A DNA stretch of 64,000 nt from an uncultured Pseudomonadota bacterium (GTDB lineage Bacteria; Pseudomonadota; Gammaproteobacteria; Steroidobacterales; Steroidobacteraceae), in NCBI GenBank assembly GCA_902826225.1, contig CADEED010000004.1, positions 1-64,000 of the forward strand, read 5' to 3'. A program made the position numbers and the translations under genes. This document shows, in pieces, positions 18,273 to 28,600 of the stretch; within the stretch, counting starts at the first letter, position 1; every line of letters starts with the position of its first letter. Below the pieces are notes generated by a model that saw nothing but the letters and a program-made list of their open reading frames with translations, made no database searches and was not told where the DNA came from.

Positions 18273-18746
18273 TCACTTGCGCTTGAAGTGTTCCGGCGGC
18301 GAACCGCTGCAGGAATAGCTCAGCGAGTTGCCGTCCTCGGCCGGCTGGATGTCGCAGGTGCCCGCGGGCCGCACGTCCTTGGGCAACAACGCCGTCAGCA
18401 GCTCCGGGTTTTCGCGCAGATCGCGCCACTGCCCTTCCGTGGCGAACATCAACGCGCGCTGCAGGATCTTCTTGCCGTCTTTCGCCAGCGCGACGTCGAC
18501 GATGCGCGCCGTCACCGCCCCGTTCGGTGCATGGTGTTCCACGTAGATGGCCTCGTCAGTCACCATGCGCGCGCGCACCGGCGCGATGAACAGCTGCGAG
18601 CCGCCGTCGCTCATGTACTGCCCTGCCGTCGACTTGAAGAACTTGTCGACCGCCGCACGATTCTTCTGCTCCGCCGTCATGCAGGCCGCGAGCAGCACGG
18701 ACATCGCGACCGCCATGGCCACGGGTTGCGCGAAACGAATGCTCAT
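18273..18746 (-). CDS. Uncharacterised lipoprotein
   Basis: A 157-residue protein with a signal peptide and lipobox LLAAC (Cys23), so it is predicted to be membrane-anchored in the periplasm. The mature part includes KFFKSTAGQYMSDGGSQLF and ends with two cysteines in GTCDIQPAEDG and SYSCSG that could form a disulfide. It shows faint resemblance to the CpcT/CpeT lipocalin-like family, mainly the central YVEHHAPNG strand, too weak to name it. GAGAAGGG lies before the ATG. It follows the ATP-grasp gene by 11 bp and probably belongs to the same operon. Confidence 0.75.
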   Translation of the reverse strand: MSIRFAQPVAMAVAMSVLLAACMTAEQKNRAAVDKFFKSTAGQYMSDGGSQLFIAPVRARMVTDEAIYVEHHAPNGAVTARIVDVALAKDGKKILQRALMFATEGQWRDLRENPELLTALLPKDVRPAGTCDIQPAEDGNSLSYSCSGSPPEHFKRK

Positions 18747-18757
18747 GAGGACCCTTC

Positions 18758-19792
18758 TCAGCCGTAGTACGCGCGCCACTCTGCCTGATAACCGCCGCCA
18801 AGCGTGAGCAATTTCTCCAACAACTCCGGGTACTTGATGCCCGCGGCCAGCGCGGACTGCGCGAAGTCCTCGTCCGCCGCGAGGTTCGGATTCGGATTCG
18901 CTTCGATCACGTAGATCTGGCCGTCGGCGGTCATTCGGTAGTCGACGCGCGCGCACCCGGAGAGGCCAAGCGATCGATAGACGCGGCGCGAGAGCTTGTC
19001 CAGGCGCGCGACGAGCGCGGGCGCGAGATCCTTCGCCTCGTGCGTGTCGATGCCGTGCTTCTTCTGATACTTCTTGTCCCACTTCACGCGCCGCGTCGCG
19101 ATGCCCGCGCCGGATTCCGCGACCGACCCGAACTTCATCTCCCAGATCGGCAGCCGCGTGAGACGGTCGTTGCCCATCACGCCGATGTAGAGCTCGCGCC
19201 CCTCGATGTACTCCTCGACCAGCGCGTCCGTCTGCACCTGCTCGTGCACGAACTCGATGCGTTGCCTGAGCGCGGCCTTGTCGGTGACGATCGATGCCTG
19301 CGAGATGCCGAGCGACGCGTCTTCGGTCGTCGACTTCACGAACAGCGGGTACTTGATCTTGCGCGGCAGCCGGAGCTTGATGCCGCGCCTGAATACGGCG
19401 AACTGCGGCGACGGGATTCGGTGATAGCTCATGAGTTGCTTGCACAGCGGCTTGTCGCGCGACAGCAGCAGCCCGCGGGGATTGCAGCCCGTGTACGGCT
19501 GGCGCAGCAGCTCGAGGAACGCGACCACGTGCTGGTCGTACGTGACGATGCCGTCGAACTCCTCGAGCAGGTTGAAGACGATCTCGGGCTTGAACTCGGT
19601 GATGACGCTGCGCAGCTCCTCGACGGAGTCGGAGATCCCGAGGCAGCGCACTTCGTGCCCCGACTTCTTGAGAGTCGAGACCACGTCGTACTCCGTACGC
19701 CATTCTTCGATTGCTTTGTCGCTGTGACCGTCGAGTGAATCGGGCGGGACCAGCGTTGAGTGCATCACGACGAGCGTGCGCAGTCGCTTCAT
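18758..19792 (-). CDS. ATP-grasp ligase, D-Ala-D-Ala ligase/RimK-like
   Basis: A 344-residue ATP-grasp enzyme, which would join a carboxylate to an amine by way of an acyl phosphate. Recognisable parts are the N-terminal Ddl-like domain (NLLEEF, then QPYTGCNPRGLLLSRDKPLCKQLM), the central lid (KYPLFVKSTTEDASLGIS) and the metal-binding C-terminal part CARVDYRMTADGQIYVIEANPNPNL. It is not a cell-wall Ddl: it lacks the usual neighbours, and its second substrate is unknown. It overlaps the upstream zincin gene by 4 bp, which strongly suggests that the two proteins act together. Confidence 0.88.
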   Translation of the reverse strand: MKRLRTLVVMHSTLVPPDSLDGHSDKAIEEWRTEYDVVSTLKKSGHEVRCLGISDSVEELRSVITEFKPEIVFNLLEEFDGIVTYDQHVVAFLELLRQPYTGCNPRGLLLSRDKPLCKQLMSYHRIPSPQFAVFRRGIKLRLPRKIKYPLFVKSTTEDASLGISQASIVTDKAALRQRIEFVHEQVQTDALVEEYIEGRELYIGVMGNDRLTRLPIWEMKFGSVAESGAGIATRRVKWDKKYQKKHGIDTHEAKDLAPALVARLDKLSRRVYRSLGLSGCARVDYRMTADGQIYVIEANPNPNLAADEDFAQSALAAGIKYPELLEKLLTLGGGYQAEWRAYYG

Positions 19793-20835
19793 AGCGCGAG
19801 TGTCGGACTTTCACCCTGCGCGTACAAGCGCGTCAGATAAACTAGCATCCAGCGTGAGTGCCGCAGGGCGTCTCGACGGCTGCCGCGCACCCACAATCCT
19901 AGCTTCTCGGCGCGCTCGACCATGATGCGCAGGATCTGTTCGACGTTGTAACGCTCCGCGTCGAGCTCGCGCATCGCGGAGTTCACGAGATTCGTGGTGT
20001 GCGCGCGCAGGAACGTGGCCGCGCGGCGCGACTCGGACTTCAGCCGCTCGGGCGCGAACACGCGCTCCAGCAGGTGGTCGGTGACCGTGCGGCGATACAT
20101 GCTGTGGCGGCGCAGCTTGCGGCGATAGTGGTCGGCCAGGGTGCGCGTGTTCTCGCGCAACGGCTCGATGACCTCGCGGTTGCGCACCGACGCGCGCCGC
20201 GTGCGCACTTCGCTCAGCAGGTCGTCGACGAACTCGAGCTTGTGGAACGCGGGCCACTGCGCGTACGTGCGGCGCCACGAAGAATTCGGCTTCAGCCAGA
20301 CGGCGAAGGTCTCCGCGAAATCCTCGCAGGGATGCGCCTGCGCGTACCACTCGCCGAGATGCTGCACGTAGCGGCGGCTGCCGGGGCGCGCGCGGTACGT
20401 GTCGGGATACGGCAGCGATGCCGGACCGAACACCTCGCGCCAGCGCTTGCGCCGGCGCAGCCGGTAGGCGGTATCGATGGCATGGCCCGCCTCGTGGCGC
20501 AGGATGCGCATCGCGCTCTCGGCGCTGCCGCCCTCCACGTTGCGCATCATCCGGCGTTCGAGACGCTCAAGCCGCGGATGAGCGAGATAGAACGGCACGG
20601 CGATCCCGGGCACGCCGTCCGGCGAGAACCACTCTTCGGACAGCCAGACATGCGGACGAAATCCGATCTGGCGCTTGTCGAGCTCGCGGTAGAGCCGGCG
20701 CACGCGCCGGGCGACCGGCGTGCGTTCGATGCGCAGCTTGAGGTCGCAGAAGCGCAGCCCGAGCAATTGCTCGTCGGTCATGCGAGTCCAGGAGCGCGTG
20801 GCCCGCCGGACGCGGGGAGTGCGCGTGGACGACAT
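19789..20835 (-). CDS. Putative zinc metallopeptidase (Peptidase_Mx-like zincin)
   Basis: A 348-residue arginine-rich protein with the zinc motif HEAGH (His114, Glu115, His118). Downstream HPCEDFAETF (168-177) supplies the likely third ligand and matches the H-P-x-E-D-x-A-E-T-F pattern of Peptidase_Mx. There is no signal peptide, so it is probably cytoplasmic. It is the first gene of an operon with the ATP-grasp ligase, overlapping it by four bases. TAGAGT lies seven bases before the ATG and no Shine-Dalgarno is present. A peptidase and a ligase side by side suggest processing or assembly of a peptide; the substrate is unknown. Confidence 0.85.
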   Translation of the reverse strand: MSSTRTPRVRRATRSWTRMTDEQLLGLRFCDLKLRIERTPVARRVRRLYRELDKRQIGFRPHVWLSEEWFSPDGVPGIAVPFYLAHPRLERLERRMMRNVEGGSAESAMRILRHEAGHAIDTAYRLRRRKRWREVFGPASLPYPDTYRARPGSRRYVQHLGEWYAQAHPCEDFAETFAVWLKPNSSWRRTYAQWPAFHKLEFVDDLLSEVRTRRASVRNREVIEPLRENTRTLADHYRRKLRRHSMYRRTVTDHLLERVFAPERLKSESRRAATFLRAHTTNLVNSAMRELDAERYNVEQILRIMVERAEKLGLWVRGSRRDALRHSRWMLVYLTRLYAQGESPTLAL

Positions 20836-20842
20836 GGTCCGG

Positions 20843-20848
20843 ACTCTA
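20843..20848 (-). promoter_or_regulatory. Putative -10 (TAGAGT) of the leaderless zincin gene
   Basis: On the minus strand TAGAGT ends seven bases before the ATG, without a Shine-Dalgarno. Confidence 0.45.
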
Positions 20849-20871
20849 AGGCACGGCGGGCCGGTTCGGAA

Positions 20872-22344
20872 TCAGCTTCCGAGCGTCACGAGCGCGTGAG
20901 TGAGAAGTCGATCCGCACGGTCGATGATCACTTCCCGTTTCATCAGGCTCTTGCGCCAGATTCCGGGAATGGCACTCACGCCGTGGTACGCACCGGCGAG
21001 CTGGCCGTGGACCGCGCCGACCACGTCCGAGTCCGCGCCCAGGTTGGCGGCATGCAGCGCGCCCTCCTTGAATGTCCCGCTGCGCTGGAAAATCCACAGT
21101 GCCGCCTCGAGCGCCTGCAGGACATGGCCGCCGCCGCCGATCTCCTCCGCCGGCTTTCGCGTGAACCCGCCCTCGTACAGCGCGAGCGACTCCGGGCGGG
21201 TGGTGGCGGTGACCCACCACTCGCGCGGCGGGCGCAGCACGGCCGTCTTGTCGCGCCCGGCGAGCGCCAGGTGCAGCATGGCGGCCAGCAGGCGGACGCA
21301 GTCGAGCACCAGGGGGGCCTGCGCCGTGACCCGCGCCGCCTCGGCGGCACGGGCGACGGCAGCCGGCGGATCATCGAAGAAATACATGACGGTGGGCGCG
21401 ACCCGCGACAGCGGATCCTTGTCGAGCTGGTCGGGATCATGGGACCCGGCGAACGGCTGGCGCTTGTACAGCGCGTTCGCGAGCGAGCGCGCGACATTGG
21501 CCGAGATCCCGACGCACTGCCCCGTCGAGCTGCCGTAGCCCTCGCGCTGCCAGCGCGCGTACCGGTCGACCTGGTCACGCGCATCGAACCCGTCGCGCTC
21601 GATCAGGCTTTCGGCCAGCAGCAGGGCCATGGCCGTGTCGTCCGTCCAGGCGCCGCGGGGCAGGTCGAAGGGGCCACCCCCCAGCAGATCGCCGACGGGC
21701 GGAAACGTCCCGGGCTTGCGGAACTGGGTGTGCGCGGCGAGCGCATCGCCCACGGCCAGGCCCACGAGCGCCCCCTGGAAGCGTTCGCGCAGCGTCCGGG
21801 CGGCATCCATGACCTCGGGGGCGCTGGTCGGGTCCGCACGCGATACCCAGTCCCGCACGTACGCGTACTGCTCCTGGGTCTCGGGCACCTCCGGCCAGGT
21901 GTCAGAGCGGTCGCTCTGCTTCCACAGGTCGTTGAGCCGTCGCAGGGCCTGCTCGCCCGAGAGGCCGCCTTCGACGAGGTGGCAGGCGACCACTGTGCCC
22001 GTGCGCCCGATCCCCGCGCGACAGTGCACGTAGACACGCCGGCCCGCGCGCAACGCGCCATCGAGTTCCGCGAGGATCTCCGCCATGTGCTCCGGCGCGC
22101 GCGGCACGCCATGGTCCGGGATGGGCCGGCGGACGTGCTGGACACTCTCGGGTAGATAGCCGTCGTACGGCGGCAGCTCGCCCGCCTCGGTCAGGTCGAG
22201 GAAGAAATCGAAGCCGGCGCCAAGCAGCGCGCCAAGACGACGCTCGATCTCCTGCTCGTTCTTGCCGCCCGGATACTTGCCCGCGAGGAAGCGGTCCGGA
22301 ACGACCCAATAGGATTCAGCGAGGGGCTTGATGACGCTCGTCAT
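20872..22344 (-). CDS. Fusion of dual-specificity phosphatase and ADP-ribosylglycohydrolase
   Basis: A 490-residue two-domain protein. Residues 1-170 form a protein-tyrosine/dual-specificity phosphatase with the complete P-loop [10 protein letters not shown] (Cys108, Arg114) and the acid loop PIPDHGVP (Asp77). Residues 185-480 form an ADP-ribosylglycohydrolase with the metal-binding GAWTDDT (Thr234-Asp235-Asp236) and the C-terminal GADSD (Asp438, Asp440) that completes the two-metal site. Both active sites look intact. It would remove ADP-ribose and phosphate from targets still unknown. Its ATG lies 29 bp inside ttcA, so it is probably co-transcribed. A shorter start would cut the phosphatase fold. 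Confidence 0.92.
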   Translation of the reverse strand: MTSVIKPLAESYWVVPDRFLAGKYPGGKNEQEIERRLGALLGAGFDFFLDLTEAGELPPYDGYLPESVQHVRRPIPDHGVPRAPEHMAEILAELDGALRAGRRVYVHCRAGIGRTGTVVACHLVEGGLSGEQALRRLNDLWKQSDRSDTWPEVPETQEQYAYVRDWVSRADPTSAPEVMDAARTLRERFQGALVGLAVGDALAAHTQFRKPGTFPPVGDLLGGGPFDLPRGAWTDDTAMALLLAESLIERDGFDARDQVDRYARWQREGYGSSTGQCVGISANVARSLANALYKRQPFAGSHDPDQLDKDPLSRVAPTVMYFFDDPPAAVARAAEAARVTAQAPLVLDCVRLLAAMLHLALAGRDKTAVLRPPREWWVTATTRPESLALYEGGFTRKPAEEIGGGGHVLQALEAALWIFQRSGTFKEGALHAANLGADSDVVGAVHGQLAGAYHGVSAIPGIWRKSLMKREVIIDRADRLLTHALVTLGS

Positions 22345-23164
22345 CGAGACTCTTGAAGTCGAAGACCTGCGGGTCGGCGAGATGTCCTGCCTCGACGTTG
22401 CGCAGCGCCGAGAAGATGGATTCCGTGCGGCCCGGGTACTCCCGTTCCCACTCCGCCAGCATGCGTTTCACCTGGCGACGCTGCGCGTTGTCCTGCGACC
22501 CGCACAGTTTGCAGGGAATGATCGGGAAGCCGCGCGCCCGCGAATAACGCTCGATTTGCGATTCCGCGACGTACGCGAGCGGGCGGATGACGATGTGCCG
22601 GCCGTCTTCCGACTTGAGCTTGGGCGCCATCGCCTTGAGCCGGCCGCCAAAGAACATGTTGAGGAACAGCGTCTCGACGATGTCGTCGCGATGATGGCCG
22701 AGCGCGATCTTCGTGATCCCGTTCTCCGCCGCGTAGCGATACAGCGCGCCGCGCCGCAGGCGCGAGCACAGCCCGCACATCGTCTTGCCTTCGGGGATCA
22801 CGCGCTTCACCACGCTGTAGGTGTCCTGCTCGATCACGTGGAACGGCACGCCGGCGCCGCGCAGGTAGTTGGGCAGCACCTCGGCCGGGAAGTCCGGCTG
22901 CTTCTGGTCGAGGTTCACGGCGACGAGATCGAAATCGACCGGCGCGGAGCGCTTGAGCGACAGCAGGATGTCGAGCAGCGTGTACGAGTCCTTGCCGCCC
23001 GAGAGGCAGACCATCACGCGGTCGCCAGCGGAGATCATCGAATAGTCCTCGATCGCCTTGCCCACGAGCCCGCGCAGCTGCGCGCCGAGCTTCTTCGCGG
23101 TTTGCGAAGGCCATTCGGGCGAGTTCTCGACCGGGGTCTCGAGTGTCTGGGGGGTCGCGTTCAT
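22316..23164 (-). CDS. ttcA: tRNA 2-thiocytidine(32) synthetase TtcA
   Basis: Thiolates cytidine 32 of certain tRNAs, using ATP and an iron-sulfur cluster. The PP-loop SGGKDS (about residues 55-60) activates the tRNA by adenylation. CGLC (about 131-134) and the CKLCGSQ motif (about 219-225) supply the cluster cysteines. The length of 282 residues and the ending [12 protein letters not shown] are usual. It follows the membrane protein gene at 23177 by only 12 bp. The 3' end overlaps the phosphatase-glycohydrolase gene. Confidence 0.96.
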   Translation of the reverse strand: MNATPQTLETPVENSPEWPSQTAKKLGAQLRGLVGKAIEDYSMISAGDRVMVCLSGGKDSYTLLDILLSLKRSAPVDFDLVAVNLDQKQPDFPAEVLPNYLRGAGVPFHVIEQDTYSVVKRVIPEGKTMCGLCSRLRRGALYRYAAENGITKIALGHHRDDIVETLFLNMFFGGRLKAMAPKLKSEDGRHIVIRPLAYVAESQIERYSRARGFPIIPCKLCGSQDNAQRRQVKRMLAEWEREYPGRTESIFSALRNVEAGHLADPQVFDFKSLDDERHQAPR

Positions 23165-23176
23165 CGGGCGGTGAGT

Positions 23177-23983
23177 TTAGGGAACGCGGGGGTCGGCTGA
23201 CAGACTCTTGCGGACCTGGAGCTGCCGCACGATCGCGAACACCGCCGCGGCCGCGAACACGTGCTTGATGGTGTGGCCGCTCAGTGTCCCGGCCAGCGCC
23301 CGGTAGACCGCGAGATCGAAGGTTTCGAACACCTTGGCCACGCCGTACAGCACGGCGGCCCAGACCAGGTACTTGCCGCCGGTGTATCTCCGGGCCGGGA
23401 ACAACGCGATCAACAGCACGATCGCGAGGATCGACCAGCCCTGGTAGAGGCCGTAGGGAATGACATTGCCGTGGCCGGTGCGCTCCGTGGCGTACCAGTA
23501 CATGACCGTCAGCGCCCCCAGCGCGAGCAGCGGCCACAGGAGCTTCAGCCCTCCCTTGAGGCTGGCGCGCTCCGCAACGGCCGCCGAGACCAGCCCGGCG
23601 AAGCCCAGGGTCATCGGCAACCGGTCCCAGACCAGCCGCGCGTTGTCGGGCGCGAGGTGGTAGTACGCCGAACCGAAGGCCGTGAGCAGTCCGCCCAGGA
23701 AAAAGACCAGGTAAGCCTGGCTCTCGCGGGGCTCGATGAAGCCGCCGCGACCGGCGAGGATCATGCCGAGCCCCGCGCCGCCCGCGACGAGGAACGGCAG
23801 GTTCGACAGCACGTTGAAGAAGTTAGGGATGGCCCAGAAGATGCGGCAATCCGCGAACTGGTGATACGACAGCGGCTGCGGCATCGCCGGCACGGCCACC
23901 GCGGCGATCGCGCAGGCGATCAGGGAACCGATGAGAAGCCAGCCGCGCCAGCCGTTGTGAAAGCGCCCCGCGGCGACGCTCAT
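23177..23983 (-). CDS. Ceramidase-like CREST-family membrane protein
   Basis: A 268-residue inner-membrane protein with about seven hydrophobic segments. It carries the CREST superfamily signatures: the serine and histidine in SAYYHLAPDN followed by the aspartate in LVWDRLPMT, and the late histidine pair in GHTIKHV. These residues bind zinc in alkaline ceramidases. Hydrolysis of a lipid amide is therefore likely, but bacterial substrates are not established. Its start overlaps the stop of the M32 carboxypeptidase by 4 bp. Confidence 0.85.
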   Translation of the reverse strand: MSVAAGRFHNGWRGWLLIGSLIACAIAAVAVPAMPQPLSYHQFADCRIFWAIPNFFNVLSNLPFLVAGGAGLGMILAGRGGFIEPRESQAYLVFFLGGLLTAFGSAYYHLAPDNARLVWDRLPMTLGFAGLVSAAVAERASLKGGLKLLWPLLALGALTVMYWYATERTGHGNVIPYGLYQGWSILAIVLLIALFPARRYTGGKYLVWAAVLYGVAKVFETFDLAVYRALAGTLSGHTIKHVFAAAAVFAIVRQLQVRKSLSADPRVP

Positions 23984-25503
23984 GCCGCGGCGCTGCCGAC
24001 GACCGGTTCCCCGTGGAGGTACTTCGCCTCGAGATACCGCAGCGAGGCGGCCGCGGACAGCGGCTTGCCGGTGGCCTGCTTGAGAAGCTCCTGCGGACTC
24101 ACGCGGGCGCCCTGCGCGTGCACGTTCTCGCGCAGCCAGCCCATGAGCCCGGCGAACTCACCGCGCCCGATCTGGTCGTCGACATCCGGCACCGCCGCAC
24201 GCAGCGCTTCGTAGAACTGCGCGGCCATGACGGCGCCGAGCGCGTACGACGGGAAGTATCCGAATGACCCTACCGCCCAGTGGACGTCCTGGAGCACGCC
24301 CTCGAGATCGTTCTGCGGCTTGAAGCCGAGACGCTGCTCCATGGCGGCGTTCCAGGCGTCACGCAGGTTGCGGACCGCAAGCTTGCCCGAGAGCAGCTCG
24401 TTCTCGATTTCGTAACGCAGCTGGATGTGCAGCGAATAAGTGAGCTCGTCCGCGTCGACGCGGATGGGACCGCGGCGCACGCGCGTCAGGTGGGCGTAGA
24501 GGTTTTCCTCGGACCACTCCGGACCCGAGACCCCGAAGTGCTTCTCGAGGAGCGGCTTGAGGTAGCGCACGAACGGCCGGCTGCGGCAGACGATCATCTC
24601 CATCAGCAATGACTGGCTCTCCTCGAGCGCCATGCCACGGTCGCGGCCGACCGGTTGGTCGGCGAATTCCGCCGGCAAGCCGATGTCGTACATCGCGTGG
24701 CCCGTCTCGTGCAGCGCGCCCAGGAAGCCCTGGAATGGCTCGGAGGTGTCGAAACGCGTAGTGACGCGGACGTCGCCCGGGACGCCCTCGGTGAACGGAT
24801 GTTCGCTTTCGTCGAGCCGGCCGCGGTCGAAGGGAAATCCGACGGCCTTCATGAGCTCGACCGAGAGCGCGCGCTGCTTGCTCGCGCTGAACTTGCCGGT
24901 GATGGGCAACAGCGGCCGGCGCTCCTGCTGCGCGACCACCTCGCGGATCAGCCCGGGCAGGCGGCGCCCCAGCGCCTTGAACATCGCATCGATCTCGGCC
25001 GAGGTGAGCCCGGGGCTGAATTCGTCAACCAGCGCGTCATAGGGCGAGAGATTGCGCGACTGCCCGAGCAGCTGCGCCTTGTCGCGCACCAGGTGCACGA
25101 CCTCTTCGAGGTGCGGTGCGAAGTCTTCGAACTTGCCCGTCTCGCGCGCCGCCAGCCATTTCATCTCGGCCTTGGACGCGGCCTTCGCAAGGCGTGAGAC
25201 CAGCGCGACCGGCGTGGCGATCGCGAAGTCCCGCTGCCGGCGCATCTCGCGCAGATTCGCGATGTGCCAATCCTCGAGGCCGGCCGTGCTGGCCTGCGCG
25301 CGATCGAGCAGGCGCGTGATTTTCGGCGAGGTGACGAGCGTGTGGTATTCGGTCTCGAGCGCGGCGAGCTGCTCACCGCGTACGTCCGCGCTGCCGCGCG
25401 GCATCATCACCGCCGCGTCCCAGCGCAGGACGGCCATGGCGCCGCGGAACGCGTGCAGGCGTTTCCATTCCTGCTCGAGCTGCTTGTACGGGGTCTGGGC
25501 CAT
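23980..25503 (-). CDS. M32 family metallocarboxypeptidase (carboxypeptidase Taq type)
   Basis: Removes C-terminal residues from peptides in the cytoplasm. The zinc motif HETGH is at residues 265-269, preceded by the family signature DVRVTTRFD (244-252). Other family stretches include SPYDALVDEFSPG, the EESQSLL helix with the third ligand, and SVGSFGYFPSYALG-like AVGSFGYFPSYALG. At 507 residues it has the normal length. It heads the run M32 - CREST protein - ttcA - phosphatase/glycohydrolase. On the minus strand, a TAAACT hexamer lies about 30 bases before the ATG. Confidence 0.95.
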   Translation of the reverse strand: MAQTPYKQLEQEWKRLHAFRGAMAVLRWDAAVMMPRGSADVRGEQLAALETEYHTLVTSPKITRLLDRAQASTAGLEDWHIANLREMRRQRDFAIATPVALVSRLAKAASKAEMKWLAARETGKFEDFAPHLEEVVHLVRDKAQLLGQSRNLSPYDALVDEFSPGLTSAEIDAMFKALGRRLPGLIREVVAQQERRPLLPITGKFSASKQRALSVELMKAVGFPFDRGRLDESEHPFTEGVPGDVRVTTRFDTSEPFQGFLGALHETGHAMYDIGLPAEFADQPVGRDRGMALEESQSLLMEMIVCRSRPFVRYLKPLLEKHFGVSGPEWSEENLYAHLTRVRRGPIRVDADELTYSLHIQLRYEIENELLSGKLAVRNLRDAWNAAMEQRLGFKPQNDLEGVLQDVHWAVGSFGYFPSYALGAVMAAQFYEALRAAVPDVDDQIGRGEFAGLMGWLRENVHAQGARVSPQELLKQATGKPLSAAASLRYLEAKYLHGEPVVGSAAA

Positions 25504-25684
25504 GGCGATCGCGGGGTCGGGGAAGTGGCCGCGAGTTTACCAGCGACCCATCTCCCGCCCCGTTCTCGACCGCAGAAAATCCTTTTGAATCAGCGATTTA
25601 AATGATCAGGATCGGGTTGACAGCGCGCTTGTCGAAAAGGGCCTCGCGATGTCAAATCGGCGGCAGCGGACGCGCCGGACGGCA

Positions 25685-28600
25685 TCAATGCGACTGGGGT
25701 GATGCCGTCCCCTCGGCCTTGGGTTCGCGCAGCGGCGGGCCGCGACGAAGCAGGCCGTCGATCAGCCGGGTCATGTACTCCGGCGACCGCGTGTTCCGCG
25801 CGATCAACAGGTACAGCGCAGGCAACACGTACAGCGTCATGCCGAGCGACACCAGGGTGCCGAAGAATACGGTGGCGCCGATGGATTCACGGCTCTCCGC
25901 GCCCGCGCCATGCGCCAGCATGAGCGGAAGCGCGCCGAACGCCGTGCACAGACTGGTCATGAGCACCGGCCGGAGACGCGTCGCGGAAGACTGGATCACC
26001 GCGTCGACGAACTCGACGCCACGGTCGCGCAGCTGGTTGGCGAACTCGACGATGAGGATGCCGTTCTTGCACGCGATGCCGATCAGCATGATGCAGCCGA
26101 TCTGGCTGAAGATGTTGATCGTCGAGTTGAACAGGAAGAGGCCGAGCAGCGCGCCGGTCAGCGCGAGCGGCACGGTGACGAGGATGACGACCGGATGGAT
26201 GAAGCTCTCGAATTGCGCCGCGAGCACGAGGTACACCACCAGCAGCGCGAACGCGAAGGTCACCCACAGCGCGTCCCCCGATTTCTTGTACTGGTAGGTC
26301 TCGCCGTTGTAGATGATCTGCGCGTTCGGCGCTTCCTCGCGGATGACGCGCTCCATGTAGGCCACCGCTTCACCCAGCGTGTAACCGGGCGCGAGCGAAC
26401 CCGCGACCTCGATCGCGCGCATGCGATCCGTGCGTCGCAGCTCGGTGGGCCCGGCGCGCTCCTCGACGCGCACCAGCGCCGACAAGGGGATCAGGTCGTT
26501 GTTCTTGTCCGAACGAACGTACAGGTTGTCGAGGTCGCCGACCGACGCGCGCTGGGTATCGCGGGCCTGCAGCATGACGTCGTACTCCTCGCCGGCGCGC
26601 TCGAACGTCGTGACGATGCGCGAACCCATCATGGTCTCGAGCGTGCGTCCCACCGTCTGCAACGACACCCCGAGGTCCGCCGCCTTGTTGCGATCGATCT
26701 GCACGATCACGCGCGGCTGGCGCTCGAGGTAATCGGACTCGAGATTGAGGATGCGCGGATTCTCCTGCGCCACGCGCTGCATGACCTTGTCGCGCCACTG
26801 CACGATCTCTTCGTATTCGCCGCCACCCATGGCGATGGCCAGCGGCCGCGTGCTGTTGCGCGTGAGGGGAGAACCCACCTGGTTCACGTTGACACGCGCG
26901 CCGGAGATGTTCTGAGTCTGCCGGCGGATGCGATCGGCGATCGCGCCGGCGCTCTCGTCGCGCTCGTCCCACAGATTGAGGGGCAGGATCACCATGCCGG
27001 TGCTGACGTCGCCACTGCGGCCGAAGCCGCCGGTACGGACGTTCACGCGGCGAGCGTTGCCATTCTCCACTTCGGCCATGGTGATGTGTTCGATCTGGCG
27101 CAGCTGACGATCGAGGTAACCGAGACTCGCGCCCTCGGGCGCCGTCACGAAGATGCGGACCATCGCGCGGTCTTCCTGCGGCGCGAGTTCGCTCGGGAGT
27201 TTGAGCGAGCCCACTGGCCAGCCGACCATGAACAGCATCACGAGAACCCCGAAGCCGGCGAGCGCCCCGCCCACGATCCACAGCGGGCGCCGGCCCGTGA
27301 GCGCGCGCTTGAGGGCCGCGGCGTACTTGTCGTCGAGATTGTGGAACAGGCGGTCCACGCCGCCGGCCATGCGCGATTTCGGCATGCCATTGGCGAACAA
27401 CTTCGATGCCATCATCGGCGTGAGACTGAGCGCGACGAAAGCCGAGAATCCGACCGCCGCCGCGACGGTCACGCCGAATTCGCCGAACAGTCGCCCCGTA
27501 TCGCCCGTCATGAACGACACCGGAATGAACACGGCCATCAACACCAGCGTGGTCGCGATGACGGCGAAGCCGATTTCGCGCGACCCATCGATCGAGGCGA
27601 GCACGGCGGGCTCGCCGTTCTCGATGCGCCTCACGATGTTCTCGAGCACGACGATCGCATCGTCCACGACCAGACCGATGGCGAGCACCGCCGCGAGCAG
27701 CGTCAGCGTGTTGACCGAGTAGTCGAGCGCCGCCATCACGATCGCGGCCGCGATGATCGACACCGGGATCGTGACGGCGGGGATGAGGGTCGCGCGCGCG
27801 GTGCCGAGGAACAGGAAGATGACGATGAGGACGAGGATGAGCGTTTCGGACAACGCGAACACCACGTTCTTGAGAGATGCCGCGATGTACACGCCGTTGT
27901 CGATGTTGATCTCGAGCGACATGTCCTTGGGCAGCGTCGGCCGGATTTCGGCGAGCTTCGTCTTCACGGCGTTGGACGTCGCCAGGACATTCGCCTTCGA
28001 CTGCGGGATGATCGCCATCGACAGGCCGATGGAACCGTTCGATCGCGAGATGCTCCGGTCGTCATCCGAGGCCAGCCTGACTTCCGACACCTCACCCAGG
28101 CGCACCAGGTAGCCGTCGGGACCGCGCCCCACGACCAGGTTGCGGAAGTCTTCCTCCGTGCGCAGGTTCGTATCCGTGCGGAGCGTGAATTCGCGCTCCG
28201 TCGATTCGAGCCGCCCCGCGGGCAGCTCCACGTTTTCGCGCAACAGCGAATTCTCGACGTCCGCCACCGTCAGCTGTCGCGCGGCGAGATTCTCGCGCGA
28301 CAGCCACACACGCATGGCATAGCGCCGCGCGCCGTTCATGCGCACGCTCGCCACGCCCTCCAGCGTCGAGAACTGGTCGATGAGGTAGCGCTCCATGTAG
28401 TCGGTGATCTCCAGCATGTTTCGCTGGGTGCTCGCGACGTTGAGCCAGATGATCGGATCCGCACCGCTGTCGACCTTCGTGATCTGCGGTGGATCCGCTT
28501 CGATCGGCAAGCGGGCGGAGACCCGCGAGAGGCGCTCGCGCACGTCGTTGGCCGCGCTGTCGAGATCGCGCTCGAGCGTGAACTCGACGTTGATCTGCGA

